DNA of 64,000 bases from Pseudomonadota bacterium (GTDB taxonomy: Bacteria; Pseudomonadota; Gammaproteobacteria; Pseudomonadales; Moraxellaceae), in assembly GCA_021851865.1 (NCBI GenBank), contig JAJZBU010000001.1, positions 62,001 through 126,000 on the forward strand. Direction: 5' to 3'. The notes beneath the pieces were generated by a model. The model made no database searches. It was not told where the DNA came from and worked only from the letters and a program-made list of their open reading frames with translations. This document shows, piece after piece, positions 17,200-25,657 of the stretch. The translations under genes and the position numbers were made by a program. Every line of letters begins with the position of its first letter. The first letter of the stretch is position 1.

Positions 17200-17671
17200 T
17201 GGCCCCGGAAATTTGAACAAGCGGATAAGTGGAACGCCTGCTACTTTTGATGCCCATGCAGGGCGTAGAAATGGAGCGGGAAATGGCGAAGAGGACGAGA
17301 AGGACGCATTCGGCGGTATTCAAGGCCAAAGTGGCTATGGCGGCGCTATCGGGTGACAAGACGCTGGCGCAACGTGAAGTACGAGGATGTGTCCCTGAAA
17401 GGGTACGCCAACATGGCGGAATTGACGGTGGGCTTGGCGCAGTATTTCGCGTTCTACAACGCGGAGCGCCCGCACCAGGCACTGGGCTATCAAACGCCCA
17501 GCCACGTCTACAGCACCGGGGTTGGCGGTGGTGCGGTGATCGTCGACCGGTTTGGCGACGATGAAGAGAAGCCGCAGGAAAAGAGTCATACGGGGCAGCG
17601 CCGGGCAGCTGACAAGGTGGAGGTTGGCACAGCTTAAATTCACCGGCAAAGTGTCTTGACTGACGGGTCCA
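17200..17671 (+). mobile_element. Internally deleted IS3-family element (~470 bp)
   Basis: The start of OrfA (MAKRTRRTHSAVFKAKVA, ATG at 17283) is joined after about 30 codons to the C-terminal part of OrfB in another frame (NVKYEDVSLKGYANMAELT, then AERPHQALGYQTPSHVY, stop at 17637). The helix-turn-helix end and the DDE core are missing, so it cannot transpose by itself. The ends TGGCCCCG (17200) and, inverted, TGGACCCG (ending 17671) are an 8-bp terminal repeat with one mismatch. I found no target duplication. The right end has cut the mntA-like gene. Confidence 0.72.
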
Positions 17672-17673
17672 CT

Positions 17674-17841
17674 TTAGTCGGTGATGATGGCCAGATCAAG
17701 GTCTGAATATTGTTTGGCGGTCCATTTGGCTCGTGAGCCAAAGGCCCAGACCTCATACTGGGGTACATACTTTTGCAAGATGCCTTGCACGATGTCCCAA
17801 TGATCTTCACGGATGTCGATGAGCGATGCTGTTTTTGTCAT
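17674..17841 (-). pseudogene. Truncated MNT-type nucleotidyltransferase (MntA-like antitoxin)
   Basis: 55 codons remain of a protein normally about 100-115 residues long. The nucleotidyltransferase signature is present: GSRAKW at 35-40 and SDLDLAII at 46-53 (GS...DxD). The reading frame then runs into the IS3 end and stops two codons later, so the third catalytic Asp and the C-terminal half are lost. Its ATG overlaps the stop of the HEPN gene. In HEPN/MNT modules this protein neutralises the toxin, in several cases by AMPylating or otherwise nucleotidylating it. Confidence 0.8.
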
Positions 17842-18251
17842 CGCAGGCGGCCATTCAGTTGATCACGCAAATAACGTGCTTCATTTAAAAAGTCAGGTAT
17901 GGTGGACACGACTTCGAGCGCAACCTTTTCATCGTAGGTATGACTGGTTTTCGAGCGCATGTCGCGATAGCGTTTCCAGTGGGACCATTCACCCAGCAAA
18001 AGCCCTTGTTCGTTGCCCGAGCGAATCAAGTCCTGAAATGCCATGCTGTCGTATTGCGCTGGCGTAGCGGATACAAACTCCAGGTAGCGTTTCAAGGTCT
18101 TGTGGCTGAGTTCATAGGTGAACTCAAAGCGCTGAATCAAGCCATCACGTATTAGCGTATTGGCCTGATCCATTTGATAGACAGAGATGCCTTCTTCCAG
18201 GCGAGCAATGGCTTTATCAAAATTCTGGATATTGAGTTTCTCGTTGCTCAT
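17838..18251 (-). CDS. HEPN-domain protein, HI0074/TIGR01987 type (HepT-like toxin)
   Basis: Complete protein of 137 residues. It has the all-helical HEPN fold signature of nucleotidyltransferase-associated proteins and the ribonuclease-type motif RSKTSH (R99-x4-H104) followed by TYDE. HI0074-type proteins were first described as nucleotidyltransferase substrate-binding subunits; HepT relatives act as RNA-targeting toxins. It is followed, with an ATGA overlap, by the truncated mntA-like gene. The combination of an intact putative toxin and a broken partner suggests the toxin is weak, silent or neutralised elsewhere. Confidence 0.82.
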   Translation of the reverse strand: MSNEKLNIQNFDKAIARLEEGISVYQMDQANTLIRDGLIQRFEFTYELSHKTLKRYLEFVSATPAQYDSMAFQDLIRSGNEQGLLLGEWSHWKRYRDMRSKTSHTYDEKVALEVVSTIPDFLNEARYLRDQLNGRLR

Positions 18252-18287
18252 GGTCGTGTCTCAAAAGCCAAGATGTTTCAGATTCGC

Positions 18288-18348
18288 GGCGTTTTTCAAG
18301 GTAGTTGTCGCTTTTCTGTGTTTCCTATGCGGCCTGTGGAACGGCCAT
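18288..18348. repeat. Left arm of a 61-bp inverted repeat
   Basis: It matches the reverse complement of 18645-18705 at 57 of 61 positions. It contains the last codons and stop of the adjacent transposase remnant, so it is the tail of an IS. Confidence 0.9.
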
Positions 18349-18630
18349 ATCCTCTCTTTCCGGATTCAGCATGACAGCACTCACCGGAGTCCAGTTGCGG
18401 GTCTCCCCTGACCAACGTTCTGGTCGTGCCGCCTTCGCAGATTCATAGACCGCGTGACGCTGCGCCAAGATACCATGGTCCTTGCCCTGATGCCGTTGGG
18501 CCGGTGTGACGAAGCGGATGCGGCTATGACGGTGCTCCTCGTTGTACCAGCGTACAAAGGCGCAGATCCATTGCCGTGCGGCTTCCAGGGTGGCAAAACC
18601 CTTGGCCGGCCACAGTAGACAATACTTCAA
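18325..18630 (-). pseudogene. IS3-type (rve integrase) transposase C-terminal remnant
   Basis: The minus-strand frame contains KGFATLEAARQWICAFVRWY and HRHSRIRFVTPAQRH, the C-terminal end of the integrase core with its WYN...HSRI signature in IS3-family OrfB proteins. Only about 100 codons survive; the first two catalytic acidic residues are absent. It is enclosed by the 61-bp inverted repeat, whose left arm encodes its last residues (MAVPQAA). Confidence 0.75.
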
Positions 18631-18644
18631 CGCGCATCAACAAG

Positions 18645-18705
18645 ATGGCCGTTCCACAGCCCGCATAGGAAACACAGAAAAGCGATAACCACCTTGAAAA
18701 ATGCC
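18645..18705. repeat. Right arm of the 61-bp inverted repeat
   Basis: An inverted copy of 18288-18348 with four mismatches. It encodes on the plus strand the same transposase tail (MAVPQPA, stop), so it looks like the end of a second, oppositely oriented IS copy. Confidence 0.9.
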
Positions 18706-18964
18706 GTCCAACTCCCAGTGCTGTTCAGGTCGCTCACACGGGGAGTTTAGAATCGGGTGATCGAAGATAAGGATTCGACATGGCGATGGCCTACACGTGA
18801 GCGCTTATGTTGTATTTTGAGTAGCTGGGCATTGTCCGTCAAATGCCGGGCATCAACGGTAAGGCTCTAGCCGATGCACCTGGACGGTGGATGGCCTGAT
18901 GTACACGCCCATCCCCAGATTGCGGGGAAGAGCTGCAAAGTGTTCCCCCAGAGGCTAAAGGCAA
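18706..18964. other. Non-coding or decayed segment between IS remnant and tRNA-Arg
   Basis: About 260 bp with no reading frame I can support on either strand. It is probably further decayed mobile DNA, given its neighbours, but I recognise no family in it. Confidence 0.5.
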
Positions 18965-18999
18965 CAAAAAAGGGCTAGACCGTTTGATCTAACCCTTTG
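18965..18999 (-). terminator. Rho-independent terminator of tRNA-Arg
   Basis: On the minus strand, AAAGGGTTAGATC pairs imperfectly with GTCTAGCCCTTT around a short loop and runs into six T. It starts about 8 nt after the tRNA 3' end. Confidence 0.85.
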
Positions 19000-19006
19000 A
19001 TTTGTA

Positions 19007-19083
19007 TGGCGCGCCCGGAGAGATTCGAACTCCCGACCACCTGGTTCGTAGCCAGGTACTCTATCCAGCTGAGCTACGGGCGC
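19007..19083 (-). tRNA. tRNA-Arg (ACG anticodon)
   Basis: 77 nt with encoded CCA, leftward. The acceptor stem GCGCCCG pairs with CGGGCGC. The anticodon ACG is at 19047-19049 (read on the minus strand) in loop CTACGAA. It forms the right boundary of the IS-rich island. Confidence 0.98.
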
Positions 19084-19098
19084 TCAAGCAAGGCGCAC

Positions 19099-19127
19099 AT
19101 TATCTTGATGTCGACTCTGTGCGTCAA
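19099..19127 (-). promoter_or_regulatory. tRNA-Arg promoter
   Basis: On the minus strand, TTGACG (19122-19127) and GATAAT (19099-19104) are separated by 17 bp, followed by a GTGCGCC discriminator. Confidence 0.85.
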
Positions 19128-19169
19128 GATCTCTGATGATTTTTTTCTTCAAAGATCCGTGCGTTTGCT

Positions 19170-19994
19170 TCAGTCGACGATGCGTAGCAGTTCGTTGATG
19201 CCGACCTTGGCGCGGGTGCTGGCGTCGACCTTCTTGACGATGATGGCGGCGTAGAGGCTGTAGCGTCCGTCGGCCGAAGGTAGCGAGCCGGGCACGACGA
19301 CGGCGCCTGCCGGAACGCGGCCATAGTGGATCTCGCCGGTTTCGCGGTCATAGATGCGCGTCGACTGGCCGATGTAGACGCCCATCGAGATGACGGCACC
19401 TTGTTCGACGATGACGCCTTCGACGATCTCGGAACGGGCACCGATGAAGCAGTCGTCCTCGATGATGGTGGGATTGGCTTGCAGCGGTTCAAGCACGCCG
19501 CCGATGCCGACGCCACCGGAGAGATGCACGCGCTTGCCGATCTGGGCGCAAGAACCGACGGTGGCCCAGGTGTCGACCATGCTGCCTTCATCGACGTAGG
19601 CGCCGATGTTGACATAGGAGGGCATGAGGACGGTGTTGCGGGCGATGTGGCTGCCATGGCGCGCACAGGCCGGTGGCACGACGCGAATGCCGCTCTGCTG
19701 GAAGCGGGCGCTGTCCCAGCCAGCGAACTTGCTCGCCACCTTGTCGAAGAACTGCAGATCCTGACCGGCCTGCAAGACGACATTGTCCTGTATGCGGAAA
19801 GACAGCAGGACGGCTTTTTTGAGCCACTGATGCACCTGCCACTGGCCGGCGATCTTTTCGGCGACGCGCAAGGTGCCGGCGTCGAGTTCGCTGAGCACCG
19901 CCGTGACGGCCTGACGGACTTCGTCGGGCGTCGACGTCGGGCTGAACTCACTGCGACGTTCAAAGGCTTGTTCGATGATCTGGCTGAGGCTCAT
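19170..19994 (-). CDS. dapD: 2,3,4,5-tetrahydropyridine-2,6-dicarboxylate N-succinyltransferase
   Basis: Third last-branch step of lysine and meso-diaminopimelate synthesis: succinyl-CoA plus tetrahydrodipicolinate. It has 274 residues, the standard length. The N-terminal helical domain is followed by a left-handed beta-helix of hexapeptide repeats, with the conserved segments [20 protein letters not shown] and [16 protein letters not shown]. The start overlaps the dapC stop by 4 nt (ATGA). Succinylase-pathway partner dapC is directly upstream. Confidence 0.96.
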   Translation of the reverse strand: MSLSQIIEQAFERRSEFSPTSTPDEVRQAVTAVLSELDAGTLRVAEKIAGQWQVHQWLKKAVLLSFRIQDNVVLQAGQDLQFFDKVASKFAGWDSARFQQSGIRVVPPACARHGSHIARNTVLMPSYVNIGAYVDEGSMVDTWATVGSCAQIGKRVHLSGGVGIGGVLEPLQANPTIIEDDCFIGARSEIVEGVIVEQGAVISMGVYIGQSTRIYDRETGEIHYGRVPAGAVVVPGSLPSADGRYSLYAAIIVKKVDASTRAKVGINELLRIVD

Positions 19995-21211
19995 GCCTGG
20001 GGCTCCTTGAGAGACTTGAGAAAATCTTGCAGACGTTGTGCGGCCTGGAGGCAGGTTTCCAACTCCGGGACCAGGGCGATGCGGACGAAGCCTGCGCCGG
20101 GGTTGTGGCCATCGACTTGGCGACCAAGAAAGCTGCCGGGCAGCACCTGGACGTGCTGTTGCCGCCAGAGTTCGCGGGCGAAGATTGTGTCATCGATGCT
20201 GGTTGCTAGCCATAGATAAAATGAGGCGTCAGGGGCCTGTATGCGCGTATGCGCTGATAACAAACGCGTGACCCCCGCAAATTTGGCGCGATAGGCGCTG
20301 CGGTTGAGGCGTACATGTTCCTCGTCGCCCCAGGCGATGAGGCTGGCGACCTGGGTGGGTAGCGACATCGCTGAACCGTGATAAGTGCGGTAAAGGAGAA
20401 ATTTTTCGATCAGACGGGCATCACCAGCGACGAAGCCAGAACGCAGACCAGGCAGGTTGGAGCGCTTGGATAGCGAGTGAAAGACCATCAGTTTGTCAAA
20501 ATCGTCACGGCCCATCTGTGCCGCCGCCTGCAGCAGGCCCGGGGGTGGGGCATCTTCTTGCGGATAGATCTCGCTATAGCATTCGTCGGCACAGATCATG
20601 AAGTCATGGCGGTCGGCCAGTTCGATCAGGTGCATCAGCGACTCGATCGGAGTCACGGCGCCGCTCGGATTGGCCGGGTTGCAGAGGAAGACCAGAGAGG
20701 TCTTCTTCCACAGGCTCTCAGGGACGGCATCATAGTCGGGCAGAAAAGCGTTTTCAGCTAGGCTCGGCAAAAAATACGGCGTGGCGCCGGCGAGCAGGGC
20801 AGCGCCTTCATAGATCTGATAAAAGGGATTGGGCATCAGGACCAGGGCGTCGCTGCGGGCGCCGAGCATGGCCTGAACGAAAGAGAACAGCGCCTCACGG
20901 CTGCCATTGACGGGCAGGATATGGCGGGCAGGGTCCGGCGTCTGCGACAACTGAAAGCGCCAGGTCAGCCAGTTGGCGATGCCTTCACGCAGGGCGTCGA
21001 TGCCCTTGGTGACGGGATACAGCGACAGGCCGGCGAGGGCCTCGCTGAGGCCGCGCAAGACCAGGGCGGGGGCTTCATGTCGCGGCTCGCCGATGGACAT
21101 CTGGATGGGTGATAGGGATGGATTGGGAAGGACGCCTTCATTGAGGGTGCGAAGCCGCTCGAAGGGGTAGGGCTGCAAGAGCGCCAGTCGTGGGTTGTGA
21201 TCCATGCTCAT
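19991..21211 (-). CDS. dapC: Succinyldiaminopimelate transaminase
   Basis: PLP-dependent class I/II aminotransferase of 406 residues that makes N-succinyl-LL-diaminopimelate. Fold type I landmarks are present: NPANPSGAV (about 178-186), the PLP-contacting [10 protein letters not shown], and the Schiff-base Lys249 in [16 protein letters not shown]. Assignment as DapC rather than ArgD rests on the sequence type and on the dapD neighbour. It is coupled to glnD upstream and dapD downstream through 4-nt overlaps. Confidence 0.9.
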   Translation of the reverse strand: MSMDHNPRLALLQPYPFERLRTLNEGVLPNPSLSPIQMSIGEPRHEAPALVLRGLSEALAGLSLYPVTKGIDALREGIANWLTWRFQLSQTPDPARHILPVNGSREALFSFVQAMLGARSDALVLMPNPFYQIYEGAALLAGATPYFLPSLAENAFLPDYDAVPESLWKKTSLVFLCNPANPSGAVTPIESLMHLIELADRHDFMICADECYSEIYPQEDAPPPGLLQAAAQMGRDDFDKLMVFHSLSKRSNLPGLRSGFVAGDARLIEKFLLYRTYHGSAMSLPTQVASLIAWGDEEHVRLNRSAYRAKFAGVTRLLSAHTRIQAPDASFYLWLATSIDDTIFARELWRQQHVQVLPGSFLGRQVDGHNPGAGFVRIALVPELETCLQAAQRLQDFLKSLKEPQA

Positions 21212-23886
21212 TCCTGCTGATCCAGCTGTTGACGCAGACTTTGCGCCAAGCGTTCACAAAGCGCCGCATCGGCGATGGGGTGGAGGTTTTCGTCGGTGAG
21301 AAAGAAGACGTCTTCAGCGCGCTCTCCCAAGGTGGCGATGCGCGCATTGTGCAGATAGACCTCGTGTTCCATGAAAATGCGTCCGATACGCGCCAACAGA
21401 CCCGGACGATCGAGGGTGATGATCTCGACGATGGTGTGCTGGTTGTTCAGGTCATTGCTCAAGGTCACGCTCGTCGCCACCGGGAAATGACGCAACTGGC
21501 GCGGCATGCGCCGGCTGACGATGTCGGGGAAGAGGTCGGGTTGAGCGAGGGTTTCGATCAGGCTCAGACGTATCCGTTCCAGGCGGGCGCTGTCTTTGAT
21601 GTGTTCATTGTTCTCGTCGAGGACGATATAGGTATCGAGCGAGAAGCGATCGTTCGAGGTGATGATGCGTGCGTCGACGACGCTGAGGTGCAGTTGGTCG
21701 AGGAGGGCGACGGTCGCTGCAAAAAGATTGCGGCGGTCGCGGGTGTAGATGAAGATCTGGGTAGCGCCGAGGAACTGATGTTCCGTCGTCTCCTTGAGCA
21801 GGACCAGCGGTTGTTCACGGTTGCCATGTTCGATCAGAGCTTGCGTGTGCCAGGCGATATCGCTGGCATTTTCGCGCATGAAGTATTCATCGCCGAGCCC
21901 TTCCCAGATCAGCTGCACGGATGCATCAGCGATGCCGACGGCTTGCAGCTGTTGCAGTGCGTCATTGCGTTTTTCCGCGATCCACTCGGCCTTGTCGACG
22001 GGCTTGGCGAGGCCGCGGCGCAGGGCGCGCTTGGTCTGTGTATAGAGTTCTTGCAGGAGCGAGGCTTTCCAGTTGTTCCACAGGGTTGGATTGGTGGCGT
22101 TGATGTCGGCGACGGTCAGGGCGTAGAGGTAGTCGAGGTGGACGAGATCGCCGACCTGTTGCGCAAAAGCGTGGATGACGTCGGGATCATGGATGTCTTT
22201 TTTCTGTGCCGTCATCGACATGATCAGGTGATGGCGGGTCAGCCAAGCCACCAGATGGGCATCCCAGCTTCCCAGGCGGTGGTGCAGGCAAAAGTCGAGG
22301 GCATCCCTGGAACCGAGTTCGGAATGGTCGCCACCACGTCCCTTGCCGATGTCGTGAAAGAGGCCGGCGAGATAGAGCAGTTCGATCTTGGGCAGGGATT
22401 GCGCCACCTTGGCGACGACGGGAAAACGCCCCTCGACTTCGGTATAGCCGAAACGACGCATGTTCTTGATCAGCAGCAGGGTATGCGCATCGACGGTGTA
22501 GATATGGAAAAGGTCGTACTGCATCTGTCCGATGATCGCGCCGAAGGCAGGAATATAGCGGCCGAGCACGCCATAGCGTTTCATCCGACGCAGCACCGAG
22601 AACAGCTGGTGCGGTGAGCGCAGCAGTTCCATAAACAAGGTGATGCAGCGCAGATCGGCACGGAAGTTGTCATCGATCAGGTCGACGCTCTGCATGATCA
22701 GACGAATGGTGCTGGCGCGTATGTCGAGGGTCTGTTCATCGTTGGCCATGAGCACGAAGATTTCAAGCAGTGCCGGTGGATAGCGACGAAAGACCTCATC
22801 ATGGATGGCTTCGATGTGTTGACCGCGTTTGAGGAAGCGGTTGTTCATGACGACGGCTTCGCCAAGACGATCCTGCTGCAAGATGCTCTCATCGAAGTAC
22901 TGCAAGAGCAGTTCATTGAGCGTCGAGATCTCCATGGCAGCGCGATAATAGGACTTCATCAGCTGTTCGACGGCGCGCTGGCGCGGAGTGTCGCGGTAAC
23001 CAAAAAGTTCGGCGACGCGCGTCTGATGGTCGAAAAGCAGACGGTTTTCAGCGCGATCGGTGAGCATGTGCAGGGCGTAGCGGATACGCCAGAGGAGACC
23101 CTGGCAGGTGTCGAGGTGGCGATATTCGGCTTCGGTGAGAAAGCCGTGCAGTACGAGATCGTGCAGGGTGTCGGCGCCGAAATGGCGTTTTGCGACCCAG
23201 CCGACCATCTGGATATCGCGCAATCCGCCAGGCGCATTCTTGATGTCGGGCTCGAGGTTGTACTCGGTGTTGTTATGTTTGGCGTGTCGTTCACGCTGTT
23301 CCTGCCACTTGGCTTGAAAGAAGCTGGGGCCGGGCCAGACATGTTCGGGTGAGGTGTGCTCGAGCATCGCTTGACGCAGGATGTCGGTACCGGCGATGGT
23401 GCGTGACTCCATCATGTGGGTGGCGATGGTGATGTCCGAGCGCGCCGCTTCTTCGCAGTCCTCGAGTGCCCTCACGCTCGAGCCGACGTCGAGTTTGAGG
23501 TCCCACAAAAAGCTCAGGAAGTGAGCGATGCGGTCGCTGAGTTCGTCATCCAGGCTAGGCGCCGCGTGCAGGATGAGGACGTCGATGTCGGAGTGTGGGT
23601 GCAGTTCGCCGCGGCCATAGCCGCCCACCGCCAGCAAAGCGAGCTCCATGTCTCCGGCTAGGCCAAAGGCGCTCCAGGCGTGTCGTAGCACCTGATCGAT
23701 GACCCAAGCGCGCAGGGCGACCAGTTCGCGCACATCGATGCCCTCACGAAAACGCCGATGCAGCACGTCCTGCGCGTCAGCGAGGATCTGTCGGTAGTCC
23801 TGAACCGGCAGCAGGGATGTCGTGACGCTGAGGCGGCGCGGATCCAGAAGCTCGTGGTCGATGGGGTGCTCGTCATCGTCGATCAT
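21208..23886 (-). CDS. glnD: Bifunctional uridylyltransferase/uridylyl-removing enzyme GlnD
   Basis: Nitrogen sensor that uridylylates PII at low glutamine and reverses it at high glutamine. It has 892 residues, against 890 in E. coli. The nucleotidyltransferase domain has GGYGRGELHPHSDID (about 88-102) with Asp100 and Asp102. The HD domain for removal has FHDIGKGRGGDHSE. Two ACT domains form the last ~190 residues. The ATG at 23886 is chosen because it overlaps the map stop (ATGA) and matches the family N-terminus; an upstream in-frame extension into map is rejected. Confidence 0.96.
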   Translation of the reverse strand: MIDDDEHPIDHELLDPRRLSVTTSLLPVQDYRQILADAQDVLHRRFREGIDVRELVALRAWVIDQVLRHAWSAFGLAGDMELALLAVGGYGRGELHPHSDIDVLILHAAPSLDDELSDRIAHFLSFLWDLKLDVGSSVRALEDCEEAARSDITIATHMMESRTIAGTDILRQAMLEHTSPEHVWPGPSFFQAKWQEQRERHAKHNNTEYNLEPDIKNAPGGLRDIQMVGWVAKRHFGADTLHDLVLHGFLTEAEYRHLDTCQGLLWRIRYALHMLTDRAENRLLFDHQTRVAELFGYRDTPRQRAVEQLMKSYYRAAMEISTLNELLLQYFDESILQQDRLGEAVVMNNRFLKRGQHIEAIHDEVFRRYPPALLEIFVLMANDEQTLDIRASTIRLIMQSVDLIDDNFRADLRCITLFMELLRSPHQLFSVLRRMKRYGVLGRYIPAFGAIIGQMQYDLFHIYTVDAHTLLLIKNMRRFGYTEVEGRFPVVAKVAQSLPKIELLYLAGLFHDIGKGRGGDHSELGSRDALDFCLHHRLGSWDAHLVAWLTRHHLIMSMTAQKKDIHDPDVIHAFAQQVGDLVHLDYLYALTVADINATNPTLWNNWKASLLQELYTQTKRALRRGLAKPVDKAEWIAEKRNDALQQLQAVGIADASVQLIWEGLGDEYFMRENASDIAWHTQALIEHGNREQPLVLLKETTEHQFLGATQIFIYTRDRRNLFAATVALLDQLHLSVVDARIITSNDRFSLDTYIVLDENNEHIKDSARLERIRLSLIETLAQPDLFPDIVSRRMPRQLRHFPVATSVTLSNDLNNQHTIVEIITLDRPGLLARIGRIFMEHEVYLHNARIATLGERAEDVFFLTDENLHPIADAALCERLAQSLRQQLDQQE

Positions 23887-24671
23887 GCGGCGTTCTCCAG
23901 AAAGCTGAAGTCTTCTTCCGTGCGCGGCGTCAGCACCTCGACGCCACTTTCCGTCACCAGCAGCATATGCTCCCACTGCGCCGAGAGCTGATGGTCGCGA
24001 GTGACGACGGTCCAGTCGTCGGCGAGCAGGCGGGTGTGGTAGCTGCCGGCATTGATCATCGGTTCGATGGTGAAGATCATGCCGGGCTGCAGCTCCATGC
24101 CTGTGCCGGGGCGACCGTAATGCAGGACTTGCGGTTCTTCATGGAAGCCGAGACCGATGCCGTGGCCACAGTAGTCACGCACGACGGAGAAGCGCTGTGC
24201 TTCGGCGTGCGTCTGGATAGCGTGACCGATGTCGCCGAGATGGGCGCCGGGACGCACCTGGGCGATGCCGAGGTAGAGGCACTCCTGCGCCACCTTGCAT
24301 AGGCGGCGCGCCAGGACCGAACAGTCTCCGACGAGAAACATCTTGCTGGTGTCGCCATGATAGCCGTCTTTGATGACGGTGATGTCGACGTTGATGATGT
24401 CGCCCTGTTTGAGCAGCTTTTTCTCAGTCGGAATGCCATGGCAGACGACGTGATTCACCGATGTACAGATGCTTTTGGGGAAGCCGTGGTAATTGAGCGG
24501 GGCGGGGATGACCCCCTGCACTTCGGTCATGTAGGCGTGCGCGAGGCGGTCGAGCTCGAGGGTGCTGATGCCGACGCGAATATGTGGCTCGATGAATTTC
24601 AGGACGTCGGCCGCCAATCGGCCGGCCTCACGCATGGCGGTGATGTCGGCGGCGGTCTTGATCAGACTCAT
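23883..24671 (-). CDS. map: Methionine aminopeptidase, type I
   Basis: Removes the initiator Met from nascent proteins. It has 262 residues. Metal ligands are visible: the two Asp in VDITVIKDGYHGDTSKM, His in GIGLGFHEEP, and Glu in FTIEPM and near the C-terminus. It is the first gene of the leftward map-glnD-dapC-dapD unit and divergent from rpsB. AGGAGC-like bases lie just upstream of the ATG. Confidence 0.96.
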   Translation of the reverse strand: MSLIKTAADITAMREAGRLAADVLKFIEPHIRVGISTLELDRLAHAYMTEVQGVIPAPLNYHGFPKSICTSVNHVVCHGIPTEKKLLKQGDIINVDITVIKDGYHGDTSKMFLVGDCSVLARRLCKVAQECLYLGIAQVRPGAHLGDIGHAIQTHAEAQRFSVVRDYCGHGIGLGFHEEPQVLHYGRPGTGMELQPGMIFTIEPMINAGSYHTRLLADDWTVVTRDHQLSAQWEHMLLVTESGVEVLTPRTEEDFSFLENAA

Positions 24672-24705
24672 GGAAGCTCCTGGGCGGGGGGGGGCGAAGC
24701 AGCCA

Positions 24706-24734
24706 TTGAGGCCGCGCTGGCGATATGGTATAAA
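24706..24734 (+). promoter_or_regulatory. rpsB promoter
   Basis: TTGAGG (24706-24711) and TATAAA (24729-24734) are spaced by 17 bp, with a GC-rich discriminator (GCCCGGCGC). It gives a leader of about 128 nt before rpsB. Confidence 0.75.
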
Positions 24735-24780
24735 GCCCGGCGCTTTTCGGCAATGATAGCCAGAGCGTATTCAATCAATG

Positions 24781-24850
24781 ACAGACGCACACATACCGGC
24801 ACGCCGCTCTGGGTGCCCGCAAGGGTGGATCGGCGGGGTGTGTGGAGGCT
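24781..24850 (+). promoter_or_regulatory. rpsB autoregulatory leader (ribosomal protein S2 binding structure)
   Basis: The leader folds with CACACA (24788-24793) pairing TGTGTG (24839-24844) and an inner GC-rich stem-loop containing GGGTGCCCGCAAGGGTGG. This closely resembles the conserved rpsB leader through which S2 represses rpsB-tsf in gammaproteobacteria (known for E. coli). Pairing was done by eye. Confidence 0.72.
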
Positions 24851-24868
24851 CAACCCAGGAGAACAATG

Positions 24869-25615
24869 ATGGCACAAGTATCCATGCGTGATCTGCTGCA
24901 AGCAGGCGCCCATTTCGGTCACCAGACGCGTTTCTGGAATCCCAAGATGAAACCATTCATCTATGGCGCACGCAACAAGATTCACATCATCAACCTCGAA
25001 CACACGGTTCCGGCGCTCAATGATGCGCTGAACTTCGTCAATCGCAAAGTCGCTGCCGGCGGCAAGGTGCTCTTTGTCGGCACCAAGCGCGCCGCTGCTC
25101 CGATCATCCGCGAACAGGCAGCGCGTTGCGGCATGCCCTTCGTCGATCACCGCTGGCTGGGGGGCATGCTCACCAACTGGAAGACCATCCGCCAGTCGAT
25201 CAAGCGTTTGAAGGATCTCGAACAGCAGTCACAGGACGGTACCTTCGACAAGCTGACCAAGCGTGAAGCTCTCGAGCGCAGTCGCGAGATGGAAAAACTC
25301 AATCGCAGCCTTGGCGGGATCAAGGACATGGGTGGTTTGCCCGATGCCTTGTTCGTCATCGACGTCGACCACGAAAAGATCGCGATCACCGAAGCACGCA
25401 AGCTCGGCATCCCGGTCATCGCCATCGTTGATACGAACAGCAATCCCGATGGTGTCGACTACATCATCCCGGGCAATGACGACGCCATTCGTGCGGTCAA
25501 CCTGTACGTCGGCGCCATGGCTGATGCGGTCAATGAAGGCAAGGAATACGCCGCGCATCAGGCGGCTGGTCGTAGCGAAGCTACGGCTACCACCGAAGGT
25601 GAGCAGCGGGCTTGA
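24869..25615 (+). CDS. rpsB: 30S ribosomal protein S2
   Basis: 248 residues starting [19 protein letters not shown], with [11 protein letters not shown] and the C-terminal [19 protein letters not shown] typical of S2. Of two adjacent ATGs, 24869 is chosen because AGGAG ends 7 nt before it and the mature N-terminus is MAQVSM. It lies behind a long structured leader and upstream of tsf, as in nearly all bacteria. Confidence 0.97.
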   Translation: MAQVSMRDLLQAGAHFGHQTRFWNPKMKPFIYGARNKIHIINLEHTVPALNDALNFVNRKVAAGGKVLFVGTKRAAAPIIREQAARCGMPFVDHRWLGGMLTNWKTIRQSIKRLKDLEQQSQDGTFDKLTKREALERSREMEKLNRSLGGIKDMGGLPDALFVIDVDHEKIAITEARKLGIPVIAIVDTNSNPDGVDYIIPGNDDAIRAVNLYVGAMADAVNEGKEYAAHQAAGRSEATATTEGEQRA

Positions 25616-25657
25616 GCCCGCTGTTTCGGCGATACAAACGATTTTGAGGAGAGATTC

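Noticed and set aside
19007-19083. tRNA-Arg as an integration (att) site for the adjacent island
   Set aside because: No integrase gene and no duplicated tRNA 3' end was found; the island looks like accumulated IS fragments.
19128-19169. Possible terminator after dapD
   Set aside because: On the minus strand the sequence has an A-run rather than a T-run and no stable stem.
21190-22617. Plus-strand open frame of 475 codons
   Set aside because: Shadow of glnD, caused by GC-rich codon usage.
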